DNA of 9,180 nucleotides from Treponema sp. (GCA_031264395.1 JAISEB010000184.1:1-9180); one strand, 5' to 3'; positions 1-5,897 are shown, counted from the first letter of the stretch. The notes: a model not told the origin generated them from the letters alone. A program made the numbers and translations.

Positions 1-2
1 TT

Positions 3-350
3 CAGCACCAAAAGGAGCCAAATTTAGTACAGAATTTTGTTTTTTGTCGAATTTTTGAATTAAACCGGGCGCCGAACGACGAGGTAACCCGTAATCCGCC
101 CGATGTTGCCGGTATTCCAGGCGGTTTTTACCAGCCGCCGTGACCGCATGGCAATTCTGGATCAATTCTCCGCGAATACGTTAAGTCCGCCGCCGAGGCC
201 GAACACAAAGCCCCAACGGAAATTATCGGCGAGCTTATCCGGGAAAAATGACGGTTTCCTCCGGGTAATACGGGGCGAAACCCGAAAGAGGCGTCTGGCG
301 CCTTTACGGAACATGTACAGGCGGGTATGCAGGCCTGTTACGCGAAGTAA
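3..350 (+). pseudogene. Possible decayed small gene(s), broken by in-frame stops
   Basis: One plus-strand frame (first codon at 3) stays protein-like to a TAA at 348 but is cut by TGA at 141 and 249. The middle segment reads ILREYVKSAAEAEHKAPTE followed by IIGELIREK, with codon use like the GC-rich genes of this window and a look similar to the C-terminal helices of small RHH-type antitoxins. The last segment contains SGAFTEHVQAGMQACYAK. No start codon with a ribosome binding site is visible. Other genes here use TGA as an ordinary stop, so recoding is not a good explanation. The antitoxin resemblance is inference from a short stretch. No intact gene is seen in 1-367. A weak 6-bp stem (317-322 with 333-338) could end the neighbouring toxin transcript. 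Confidence 0.25.
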
Positions 351-367
351 TTTTTTGCTTTACATTT

Positions 368-712
368 TTATTTATTTATACCAAGAACCAACATCATCCC
401 GTTTTCCACTTTTTCCATTGTCTCGCGTTTTACTTTCGATACTCGTTCAATAAATTTTTGCCTGTCTAATGCATAAAATTGTGCGACCAGTATCACCGAG
501 TCTTCATCCAATTTTGATTCTTTATTATTTATAGGCACATTCCCCGGAGCATCCAATAATCGTAAATTTGTGGTTAAAGGCAATACAACAACAGTCCTGA
601 TTCGGCTTTCATTAAATGCGTCATCTTGTACTATAAGAACAGGACGCCTGAAACCGGCTTCGCTTCCAACGGGAATCCCAAAATCTGCCCACCATATTTC
701 ACCACACATCAT
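368..712 (-). CDS. MazF/PemK-family type II toxin (endoribonuclease)
   Basis: This 114-residue protein has the MazF/PemK layout. It begins with GEIWWADFG, typical of the first strand of the barrel, followed by the loop and strand GSEAGFRRPVLIVQDD (residues 16-31) and VVVLPLTTNLR (41-51). In characterised MazF proteins the conserved Arg of the RP motif and a Thr in the later segment form the RNase site; the matches here are R22/R23 and T47/T48. The family cleaves single-stranded RNA at short motifs and is neutralised by its cognate antitoxin. The gene overlaps the 3' end of the antitoxin gene by 14 bases in another frame and has no clear ribosome binding site, so translation is probably coupled. 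A second ATG follows the first directly; the upstream one is used here. Length is normal and no key residue is missing. Cleavage specificity cannot be read from the sequence. Confidence 0.93.
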   Translation of the reverse strand: MMCGEIWWADFGIPVGSEAGFRRPVLIVQDDAFNESRIRTVVVLPLTTNLRLLDAPGNVPINNKESKLDEDSVILVAQFYALDRQKFIERVSKVKRETMEKVENGMMLVLGINK

Positions 713-947
713 TTTTGGTTATTTCCCTTATACTTTCAAGTCCCGCAGATTCAATTAATTTAAATTCCTTGTAATAGTCGTCATTATATACTTCATTTAA
801 TTTTTCAGTGATTTTTTTACGATTATTTTTTTCCAAATATTCCAACAAAGCATTCAAATAAAGTTTGCTCCGGGGAATACCCATATAATGAGCGGTTTCT
901 TCCGCTTCATAAAAAACCTGATCCGGTAAAGAAATTGCCGTTTTCAT
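699..947 (-). CDS. Ribbon-helix-helix antitoxin (MazE-like partner of the toxin)
   Basis: An 82-residue protein. Its N-terminus KTAISLP is the DNA-binding strand typical of RHH/CopG-type antitoxins. It is followed by helix A (DQVFYEAEETAHYMG), the turn IPRSK and helix B (LYLNALLEYLEKN). The charged C-terminal half (about residues 45-82) is expected to be the disordered toxin-wrapping tail. It precedes and overlaps the MazF-type toxin gene, the usual order in such modules. Antitoxins of this class normally repress their own promoter, and a palindrome lies over the -10 element here. There is no Shine-Dalgarno sequence before the ATG, and the promoter predicts a transcript starting at or next to it, so translation is probably leaderless. 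The module is much more AT-rich than the genes downstream, which fits horizontal acquisition. Confidence 0.9.
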   Translation of the reverse strand: MKTAISLPDQVFYEAEETAHYMGIPRSKLYLNALLEYLEKNNRKKITEKLNEVYNDDYYKEFKLIESAGLESIREITKNDVW

Positions 948-949
948 AT

Positions 950-982
950 TTATAGTATAACATTAGTATAACCCTGTGTCAA
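950..982 (-). promoter_or_regulatory. Promoter and likely autoregulatory operator of the toxin-antitoxin operon
   Basis: On the minus strand a perfect -35 TTGACA (982-977) is followed after exactly 17 bases by the -10 TATACT (959-954). Only six bases separate the -10 from the ATG at 947, so the mRNA would start at or beside the initiation codon. The -10 lies inside a perfect odd palindrome, TTATAGTATAA on the plus strand (950-960), and a related half copy (TTAGTATAA) follows at 963-971. Two similar boxes next to each other fit cooperative RHH binding; operator function is inferred. Confidence 0.8.
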
Positions 983-1116
983 CAGACAGTTGCAAAAAAT
1001 TTACGTATATTGGTGTATGATTTTTTAGACGCTTTTTAAAAAATTATTTCACATAATGGATGTAAAGCGCACATGTTTTATGTCATGCAGGCAGAGGGGA
1101 GCGTTGGACATAGAAC

Positions 1117-1520
1117 GAATACGCCTTAATCACGCGCCGCCGGGTATAAAGCGCATGCACCTTAACCGCGCACCATCGGGCGTAAAACGAATGCACCTTA
1201 ACCACGTACTGCCGGGCATAAAACGCATGCACTTTAACCACGTACTGCCGGGTGTAGAACGCATGCACCTTAATCACGCGCCGCCGGGCGTAAAACGCAT
1301 GCGTCTTAACCACGTGGCATCGGGCGTAAAATGAATGCACCTTAACCACGCGCCGCCGGGTATAAAACGCATGCACCTTAATCGCGCGCCATCGGGCGTA
1401 AAACGCATGCACCTTAACCACGTACCGCTGGGGGCAGAATGCATGCATCTTAATCACGTACCGCTGGGTGCAGAACGCATGCGTCTTAACCACGCGCCAC
1501 CAAGTGTAAAACGCATGCGT
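1117..1520. repeat. Minisatellite: eleven tandem 36-bp units plus a partial twelfth
   Basis: Eleven uninterrupted units of exactly 36 bp (1117-1152 through 1477-1512) are followed by an 8-base partial unit. Each unit begins GCATGCACCTTAACCACG and ends with CCGGGCGTAAAAC or a variant; GCATGC is itself a palindrome. Units differ by a few, mostly transition, substitutions and no indels. There is a six-unit super-period: units 1 and 7 share GAAT starts and GGTATAAA ends, and units 2 and 8 differ at two positions. Because 36 is a multiple of three, 12-residue repeats read open on both strands (for example RMHLNHAPPGVK). The plus frame has a TGA at the unit 6/7 junction, neither frame shows third-position bias, and no ribosome binding site is seen. 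I therefore treat it as non-coding. There are no unique spacers, so it is not a CRISPR array. With 983-1116 and 1521-1570 it forms the gene-free stretch before ettA. Confidence 0.9.
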
Positions 1521-1527
1521 TTTACAC
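1504..1527. repeat. 24-bp perfect palindrome at the right end of the tandem array
   Basis: The half-site GTGTAAAACGCA is followed directly by its exact reverse complement. The left half is the 3' end of unit 11 and the start of the partial unit 12; the right half is the same sequence inverted. Internal junctions keep only the central GCATGC or a degenerate version, so full symmetry is specific to the array end. Confidence 0.9.
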
Positions 1528-1546
1528 CGCACATCTGGATGTGCGG
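1527..1546. promoter_or_regulatory. Tight hairpin overlapping the ettA promoter -35 region
   Basis: CCGCACATC and GATGTGCGG are perfect reverse complements separated by two bases, so in practice an 8-bp stem with a CTGG loop. It directly abuts the 24-bp palindrome and covers 1536-1541, where the -35 of the ettA promoter should lie. It may be an operator or a DNA cruciform; no role is proven. Confidence 0.5.
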
Positions 1547-1564
1547 CGCATTATTTGCTATACT
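1536..1564 (+). promoter_or_regulatory. Promoter of the ettA-type gene (extended -10)
   Basis: An extended -10, TGCTATACT (1556-1564), lies just before the ATG at 1571. The -35 position (1536-1541, TGGATG) matches the consensus poorly, as is usual when an extended -10 compensates. The predicted start site coincides with the ATG, giving a leaderless transcript. Confidence 0.6.
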
Positions 1565-1570
1565 GTCTCC

Positions 1571-3265
1571 ATGCCTACTGTCGACGACAAAAAAATCATT
1601 TACTCCATGTACCGCGTTTCAAAAAAACACGGTACAAAGCAGGTACTCAAGGATATCAGCCTTTCGTATTTTTACGGGGCCAAGATAGGGGTCATCGGGC
1701 TTAACGGATCGGGAAAATCGAGCCTTCTTAACATTCTTTCGGGCCTTGATACGGAATTTTCAGGCGAAGTATCCGTCAGCCCCGGATACACCATCGGCTA
1801 TCTGGAACAGGAACCTCTCCTGGAAGCGGGAAAAACCGTAAGGGAAATCGTGTCCGAAGGGGTAAAGGAACTTACCGATCTGCTTGCGGAATTCGACAGG
1901 GTAAGCGAAGCGTTTGGGGAACCGGACGCCGATTACGATAAACTCGGCGTGCGCCAGGCGGAACTGCAGGAAAAAATCGAGGCCGCCGACGGCTGGAACC
2001 TGGACAGCCGCCTCGCCCTTGCCATGGAAGCCCTCCGCTGTCCGCCCGCCGGTGAAAAAGTCGATCACCTTTCAGGCGGGGAGCGGCGGCGGACCGCCCT
2101 GTGCAGGCTGCTCCTGGGGAAGCCCGACATACTGCTCCTTGACGAACCCACCAACCATCTGGACGCCGAAACCGTCGCGTGGCTTGAGCGGCATCTCCGC
2201 GAGTACGCGGGAACCGTCATAGCCGTCACCCATGACCGCTATTTTCTTGACAACGTCGCGGGCTGGATACTGGAACTCGACCGCGGCGAGGGAATTCCCT
2301 GGAAGGGAAACTACTCACAATGGCTGGAACAGAAAGAGGCGCGGCTTGCGCTTGAGGAAAAGGGTGAAAGCGAAAGGCGGCGTACCCTCAAACGGGAACT
2401 CGAATGGATACGGATGAGCCCAAAGGGGCGGCACGCAAAAAGCAAGGCGCGCATCACCGCGTACGAAAAGCTCTTTCAGGACGACGAACGGGAAAGACAG
2501 CGCGGCGCGGGCGCGGACAACCGCATCACCATTCCCTCAGGCCCCCATTTGGGAAAACTTGTCATCGAAGCCTCTGCCGTCTCCAAATCCTACGGTGAAA
2601 AAATCCTCTTTGAAAATCTCTCGTTTTCCGTTCCGCCGGGGGCGTGCGTGGGAATCACCGGGCCCAACGGCGCGGGAAAAACCACGCTCTTCAAAATCAT
2701 CTCGGGCGAAGAAAAACCCGATTCGGGTGAGATACAAAAGGGGGAAAGCGTCAAGATTGGCTATGCCGATCAGATGCGGCGGGATCTTGACGGCGGCAAG
2801 ACCGTATGGGAACAGCTTTCAGGCGGGGCCGATATAATCAAGCTGGGAGGCGTACGGGAAGTCAATTCACGGGCCTACTGCGCTTGGTACAATTTTTCGG
2901 GGACCGATCAGCAGAAGAAGGTGGGGGTCCTTTCAGGCGGGGAACGGAACCGGCTCAACCTTGCCATGATGCTCAAGGAAGGGGCCAACGTGCTTCTCCT
3001 TGACGAGCCCACAAACGATCTTGACGTAAACACCCTGCGAGCCCTTGAAGACGCACTGGACGGTTTCGCCGGGGTAAGCCTTGTGATAAGCCACGACCGC
3101 TGGTTTCTTGACCGTATCGCCACGCACATCCTTGCCTTTGAAAACGGGGAGGCGGTCTGGTTCGACGGCAACTGGTCGGAATACGCCGAATGGAGGGGGC
3201 AGCACGGAGGGGAAGACGGGGAAGGCGTCGCCCGCCGCTATGTTTACCGGAAGCTGGAGCGGTAA
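1571..3265 (+). CDS. ettA: EttA-type ABC-F translation factor (energy-dependent translational throttle)
   Basis: A 564-residue soluble protein with two ABC ATPase domains and no membrane segments. Domain 1 has Walker A GLNGSGKSS (43-51), signature LSGGER (167-172) and Walker B DILLLDE (186-192, catalytic E192). Domain 2 has GPNGAGKTT (364-372), LSGGER (454-459) and LLLDE (475-479, E479). The linker (about 242-324) contains the basic helical region that in EttA contacts P-site tRNA. Closeness to E. coli EttA is clear in NVAGWILELDRGEGIPW, TLRALE and ISHDRWFLDRIATHIL, and length fits the usual 555-565. EttA binds the ribosomal E site and gates the first elongation steps according to ATP/ADP level. 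An in-frame ATG exists at 1541, but it lies in the hairpin and upstream of the promoter; the family N-terminus favours 1571. No Shine-Dalgarno is seen. Confidence 0.95.
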   Translation: MPTVDDKKIIYSMYRVSKKHGTKQVLKDISLSYFYGAKIGVIGLNGSGKSSLLNILSGLDTEFSGEVSVSPGYTIGYLEQEPLLEAGKTVREIVSEGVKELTDLLAEFDRVSEAFGEPDADYDKLGVRQAELQEKIEAADGWNLDSRLALAMEALRCPPAGEKVDHLSGGERRRTALCRLLLGKPDILLLDEPTNHLDAETVAWLERHLREYAGTVIAVTHDRYFLDNVAGWILELDRGEGIPWKGNYSQWLEQKEARLALEEKGESERRRTLKRELEWIRMSPKGRHAKSKARITAYEKLFQDDERERQRGAGADNRITIPSGPHLGKLVIEASAVSKSYGEKILFENLSFSVPPGACVGITGPNGAGKTTLFKIISGEEKPDSGEIQKGESVKIGYADQMRRDLDGGKTVWEQLSGGADIIKLGGVREVNSRAYCAWYNFSGTDQQKKVGVLSGGERNRLNLAMMLKEGANVLLLDEPTNDLDVNTLRALEDALDGFAGVSLVISHDRWFLDRIATHILAFENGEAVWFDGNWSEYAEWRGQHGGEDGEGVARRYVYRKLER

Positions 3266-3294
3266 ACCGGCAGCCCCCTTTGGCCGGCCGTCAT

Positions 3295-3317
3295 GGCGCG
3301 CTGCGCACAAACGCGCC
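3295..3317 (+). terminator. Weak candidate terminator downstream of ettA
   Basis: GGCGCG (3295-3300) pairs with CGCGCC (3312-3317) around an 11-base loop, followed by GCGCGTTT with only a short T run. An earlier 8-bp stem spans the ettA stop codon (GTTTACCG 3242-3249 with CGGTAAAC 3260-3267). Either could end the transcript; neither has a proper T tract. Confidence 0.3.
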
Positions 3318-3323
3318 GCGCGT

Positions 3324-3352
3324 TTGACAAAGCCCGGAAAAGAATATATGAT
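3324..3352 (+). promoter_or_regulatory. Promoter of the STAS gene
   Basis: A perfect -35 TTGACA (3324-3329), a 17-base spacer and -10 TATGAT (3347-3352) predict transcription from about 3359. The two ATG codons at 3348 and 3351 therefore lie inside the -10 and cannot be used. The leader would be about 14 bases carrying AAAGGGGT as the ribosome binding site. Confidence 0.8.
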
Positions 3353-3372
3353 GGGCGAAAGGGGTTACAAAA

Positions 3373-3705
3373 ATTAAAATACGTACCAATCAGCTTATCT
3401 ACATCATCGATCTGCGGGGGGAAATGAGCCTGTTTGACTCAAACAGGCTCAAGGAAGTGGTGATGAAGATGATAGAAAAAAAAGTTGAACGGCTCATCAT
3501 AAACGTAAAGGACGTGAGGGCCATTGATTCAAGCGGCATAGGCGCGCTGATCTTCATCTCTTCAACATTCAAAAAAATGAACCTTGAACTTGCGATTGCC
3601 AATGTTCACGAAGCGGTCAGCGCGGTGCTGGAAAAAACAAAACTTTCGGGGTATTTTCCGCTTTACGAGAAAATCGGCGACGCCATCAGCGCCCTTTCAC
3701 ACTAA
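3373..3705 (+). CDS. STAS-domain protein (anti-sigma factor antagonist type), probable AUU start
   Basis: A single STAS domain of about 110 residues. In the SpoIIAA/RsbV family these proteins bind anti-sigma or other switch kinases, and phosphorylation of a Ser in a DSSG motif controls binding. Here the motif is AIDSSGIGALIF, and the fold order is standard: strands KIRTNQLIYIIDLRGEM, helix DSNRLKEVVMKMIEKK, strand RLIINVKDV, then a C-terminal helix ending near DAISALSH. The first in-frame ATG is at 3424, but starting there deletes the first two strands (IYIIDLRGEM). The frame is open from 3352 with no ATG, GTG or TTG before 3424. A ribosome binding site GGGG (3361-3364) sits eight bases before ATT at 3373, giving MKIRTNQLIY. 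An AUU start is therefore preferred; this is rare (known from infC). No kinase or phosphatase gene is adjacent, so the partner is unknown. Confidence 0.88.
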   Translation: MKIRTNQLIYIIDLRGEMSLFDSNRLKEVVMKMIEKKVERLIINVKDVRAIDSSGIGALIFISSTFKKMNLELAIANVHEAVSAVLEKTKLSGYFPLYEKIGDAISALSH

Positions 3706-3706
3706 A

Positions 3707-3741
3707 GGAATCCTCTAAAAACTTCGGTTTCCAGAGGTTCC
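3707..3741. terminator. Bidirectional hairpin between convergent genes
   Basis: GGAATCCTCT (3707-3716) pairs, with one bulged T, with AGAGGTTCC (3733-3741). Inside, AAAC and GTTT enclose a TTCG tetraloop closed by C-G. It lies between the stop of the STAS gene (3705) and the stop of the minus-strand PilZ-type gene (3742). There is no T tract on either side, so termination is inferred from position and structure. Confidence 0.6.
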
Positions 3742-4974
3742 CTACACCTGTCCGGTAAGGAAATTTACCTCCGAGTCGGTAAAGGGCTTGCCGTAAATGT
3801 ACTCAAAAAGAAAGCGCATGTCCTCCGGGGCCATATCGAGGAAGCGGCAGCCGAAATAGCCCATGGAATTGTCCTTGTAGCGCCTGACTATTCTGGCGTT
3901 GGCGTTGACGCTGCGGCGCGGCATGACGAGCTTTACCGAAAGTTCGCTGTCGGGCAGCAGGGCCGAAGACAGGTTCGAATGAGGATAGGCGAAAAGAAGC
4001 CCCGACGCGCTGATGTCGATAACCTTTCCCTCAAAAGGATCGTTCTTGACTTTTCCGCCGTCAAAATAGCCGTTGATTTTGAGCGAATACGCAAGCACTT
4101 TGGCAAACTGGTAAAGCGTGTCTATGACCCCGTAGTCAAAGGGGAGCTTTCCTTCCTTGTTGATCCAGATGTGAATGTAGCCAATCACGTATTCCTGAAA
4201 AAGAACGGGAATCCACGCGTCGGAAAAAATGCCGCTGTCGAATTTCGCCTTGACAAACCGGGTACACGCACTGTCCACATACGCAAGATCGACGCCGGTA
4301 CTTTCAAGGTAGCGTTTGAACATTTCCCCGGTAACGATGCGTTTTCTCGGGTACGGATCGGCCTGGGGAAAGCCCGCCAGCGTCGAAGGCAGGTAGAAGG
4401 TCTTGCCCGTTTCGGCGACGACGCGCTCTTCGGTTGAGGAGGGCTTTACCCCCTTGAAGATCACGAGCTTGTAACCGTTGGCGTAATTCTTGATCCACAG
4501 GGCCATCTGATCAATGAGCCCCGAAAGGTTCCGGGGATCGACATCCCGCATAAAATCACCGATATCGCCGCTTTCATATTCGGTAACTCTGGGGAAGGAA
4601 AGGGAATAACGGTCCCCAAGAAAGGTAAGCTGCACCTGCAGTTCCGGCGGGGTAACAACCCTTGAATAGGAACGGTCCAGATTCTTGTACAGAAATTCCG
4701 GCGCGGCGGCGACTATGGATTCATCCTTAAAGGAACTTACCTCAACAGAAAAAATGACAACCTGTCCCCGGTAATCGAACATCAGATCGAGCTTGCTCCG
4801 TATTTTGAGCTTGCTGATGGGCCTGTCCGCCCTGAAAAAAAGTTCGCTTTTGGCGGGCTTTTCCAGGAGAAGGATATACTCGGTCCTGTCCCGCAGGTAC
4901 ATAATGGGAATCTGTTCATCGTACAGCACTTTAAGGAGGAAATCCTTTTCTATGCGCTTAATCGGCGTCGCCAT
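3742..4974 (-). CDS. PilZ-type domain protein with long N-terminal region
   Basis: A 410-residue protein without signal peptide or membrane helices. The last third is PilZ-like: VIDISASGLLFAYP (from residue 318, DxSxxG at 320-325), strands LSVKLVMP and NARIVRRY, then GYFGCRFLDMAPEDMRFLFEYIYG. PilZ domains usually bind cyclic di-GMP through RxxxR about 20-30 residues before DxSxxG; that stretch here (LKINGYFDGGKVKNDPFEG) contains no Arg. The N-terminal 300 residues are not a catalytic family I recognise; the early part (about 10-130) resembles the beta-rich N-terminal regions of spirochaete PilZ proteins (possibly related to DUF1577 or PilZN-type domains, from memory). The gene has a good ribosome binding site (AGGAAA) overlapping the stop of the upstream gene, eight bases away, so the two form an operon. 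Its partner, and whether it still binds a nucleotide, are unknown. Confidence 0.8.
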   Translation of the reverse strand: MATPIKRIEKDFLLKVLYDEQIPIMYLRDRTEYILLLEKPAKSELFFRADRPISKLKIRSKLDLMFDYRGQVVIFSVEVSSFKDESIVAAAPEFLYKNLDRSYSRVVTPPELQVQLTFLGDRYSLSFPRVTEYESGDIGDFMRDVDPRNLSGLIDQMALWIKNYANGYKLVIFKGVKPSSTEERVVAETGKTFYLPSTLAGFPQADPYPRKRIVTGEMFKRYLESTGVDLAYVDSACTRFVKAKFDSGIFSDAWIPVLFQEYVIGYIHIWINKEGKLPFDYGVIDTLYQFAKVLAYSLKINGYFDGGKVKNDPFEGKVIDISASGLLFAYPHSNLSSALLPDSELSVKLVMPRRSVNANARIVRRYKDNSMGYFGCRFLDMAPEDMRFLFEYIYGKPFTDSEVNFLTGQV

Positions 4975-4982
4975 ATTGTTTC

Positions 4983-5699
4983 CTAGAAAAAACGTTCGTA
5001 TGGGGAAAAATCAAGGGAAAAGTCCTTTTCCGCGCCTCGGCTCCGTTTTTCCTCCAGCAGAAGATCGTCAAAATGCCACACGGCTATGCCGGCGGCGGTC
5101 ACGCCCGCGGGTTCAGCGGCGGGCTCCTCCGGCGTTTCCGCCGTCTCCACCGTCTCTCCCGCTTCCGCCGCAGACGCTTCCGGCGCGGATACTTCCGGTA
5201 CGGATGCATCAGGCCGGGACTCCTGTGTTTCCGGGAGACGCAGGTACAATTCCCCGGCTATCCATTCTTCCCTTCCCATAAAACGGACCAGGAAAGAAAC
5301 GGATCCATCGGGCTCGTCCCTGCCGCTTCCCAGGCGGAAAGTCCTGGCGTCTATTTCGCCAAGGGTCCCCAGGAGATTGTCCAGAATGAGGCTGTCAATC
5401 GAAGAAAGGCCTGAACGGTCTTGCATGACCAGCGCGGAAAGCAGATTCTCCGCCAAACGCCATGCTTCTTCCGGGGCCTTTCCCCTGCCCAGCTCTCCTA
5501 TAACCATGTCTTCAGGATAACGGGGATCTTCCCCCCGCCGCGGCCGGCGCAGCTCATCGGGGATAGTCCCGTTTTCTTCCTCCTGCAAAACGGATTCCGG
5601 GGCGGAAACCGCCTCATCCTGGGAAAAGCTCCCGGCGGCGGAAAAGAAAAGAATTCCGGCAATTACCAGCCTTGTACGGAAGCCCGCGCGGGTTTTCAC
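4983..5699 (-). CDS. Exported protein of unknown function with Ala/Glu/Pro-rich linker
   Basis: From the GTG at 5699 the protein has 238 residues. It starts with a signal peptide: basic MKTRAGFRTR, hydrophobic LVIAGILFFSAAG and a likely signal peptidase I site after SFS (residue 26). There is no lipobox Cys, so it should be periplasmic or secreted. The middle part is acidic (EAWRLAENLLSALVMQDRSG, IDSLILDNLLG, then the strand-rich SVSFLVRFMGREEWIAGELYLRLP). A low-complexity stretch of Ala, Glu, Pro and Val follows (about 165-210), then a short tail GIAVWHFDDLLLEEK ending in SPYERFF. I recognise no family. The GTG start has ribosome binding site GAGAGGG and gives a compact signal peptide; an in-frame ATG at 5738 would add 13 residues and be almost leaderless given the promoter. 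It is followed after eight bases by the PilZ-type gene. Confidence 0.75.
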   Translation of the reverse strand: MKTRAGFRTRLVIAGILFFSAAGSFSQDEAVSAPESVLQEEENGTIPDELRRPRRGEDPRYPEDMVIGELGRGKAPEEAWRLAENLLSALVMQDRSGLSSIDSLILDNLLGTLGEIDARTFRLGSGRDEPDGSVSFLVRFMGREEWIAGELYLRLPETQESRPDASVPEVSAPEASAAEAGETVETAETPEEPAAEPAGVTAAGIAVWHFDDLLLEEKRSRGAEKDFSLDFSPYERFF

Positions 5700-5746
5700 G
5701 CGGAAGCCCTCTCTATGGATCGTCATACGCCGCAACATACTTTTTC

Positions 5747-5775
5747 ATTTTAATAAACCGTCCATGAAAGGTCAA
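5747..5775 (-). promoter_or_regulatory. Promoter of the exported protein-PilZ operon
   Basis: On the minus strand -35 TTGACC (5775-5770), a 17-base spacer and -10 TAAAAT (5752-5747) predict transcription from about 5740. That is two bases before the ATG at 5738 and about 41 bases before the preferred GTG at 5699. Confidence 0.7.
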
Positions 5776-5779
5776 ATAG

Positions 5780-5810
5780 GCCAAAGACAACGCGGAGCTT
5801 CGTCTTTGGC
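5780..5810. repeat. Inverted repeat (9-bp stem) in the divergent promoter region
   Basis: GCCAAAGAC (5780-5788) and GTCTTTGGC (5802-5810) are perfect reverse complements around a 13-base loop. It starts directly behind the -35 of the minus-strand operon and could be an operator. No T tract follows on either strand. Confidence 0.6.
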
Positions 5811-5813
5811 TGG

Positions 5814-5876
5814 GGAGTTTTACGGCGGTACAACGTAGTTTGGGGGCGGGGCGTGGGTTGGATGCCGTAAAACTCC
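5814..5876. repeat. 13-bp inverted repeat with G-rich 37-base loop
   Basis: GGAGTTTTACGGC (5814-5826) and GCCGTAAAACTCC (5864-5876) are perfect reverse complements. The enclosed 37 bases carry a run GGGGGCGGGGCGTGGGTTGG (5842-5861), which could form a two-layer G-quadruplex on the plus strand. It lies between two divergent operons, upstream of both promoters, and is not inside either predicted transcript. A binding site, a small structured RNA or a repeat element are all possible. Confidence 0.65.
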
Positions 5877-5897
5877 AGGCGGCGGCGTCACGGCCGC

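Noticed and set aside
141..251. TGA read as an amino acid in the 3-350 frame
   Set aside because: TGA ends other genes here (antitoxin, HD gene) and tryptophan is encoded by TGG, so recoding is not supported.
103..453. 116-residue plus-strand ORF
   Set aside because: It runs antisense into the clear MazF-type toxin, lacks a ribosome binding site and has a composition unlike a folded protein.
1117..1520. CRISPR array (36-bp repeat length)
   Set aside because: Units are contiguous with no unique spacers, repeats are degenerate, and no cas gene is present.
1083..1532. 149-residue minus-strand ORF and two plus-strand ORFs (1056-1334, 1335-1688) across the tandem array
   Set aside because: They are open only because the unit is 36 bp and stop-free. 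All lack ribosome binding sites, the plus frame is broken by TGA, and unit differences do not favour third codon positions.
3348..3377. Short leader peptide MMGERGYKN upstream of the STAS gene
   Set aside because: Its ATG codons lie inside the -10 hexamer, so they would not be in the mRNA.
5086..5520. Plus-strand Ala/Ser/Pro-rich ORFs opposite the exported protein
   Set aside because: They are shadows of the low-complexity linker of the minus-strand gene and lack start signals.
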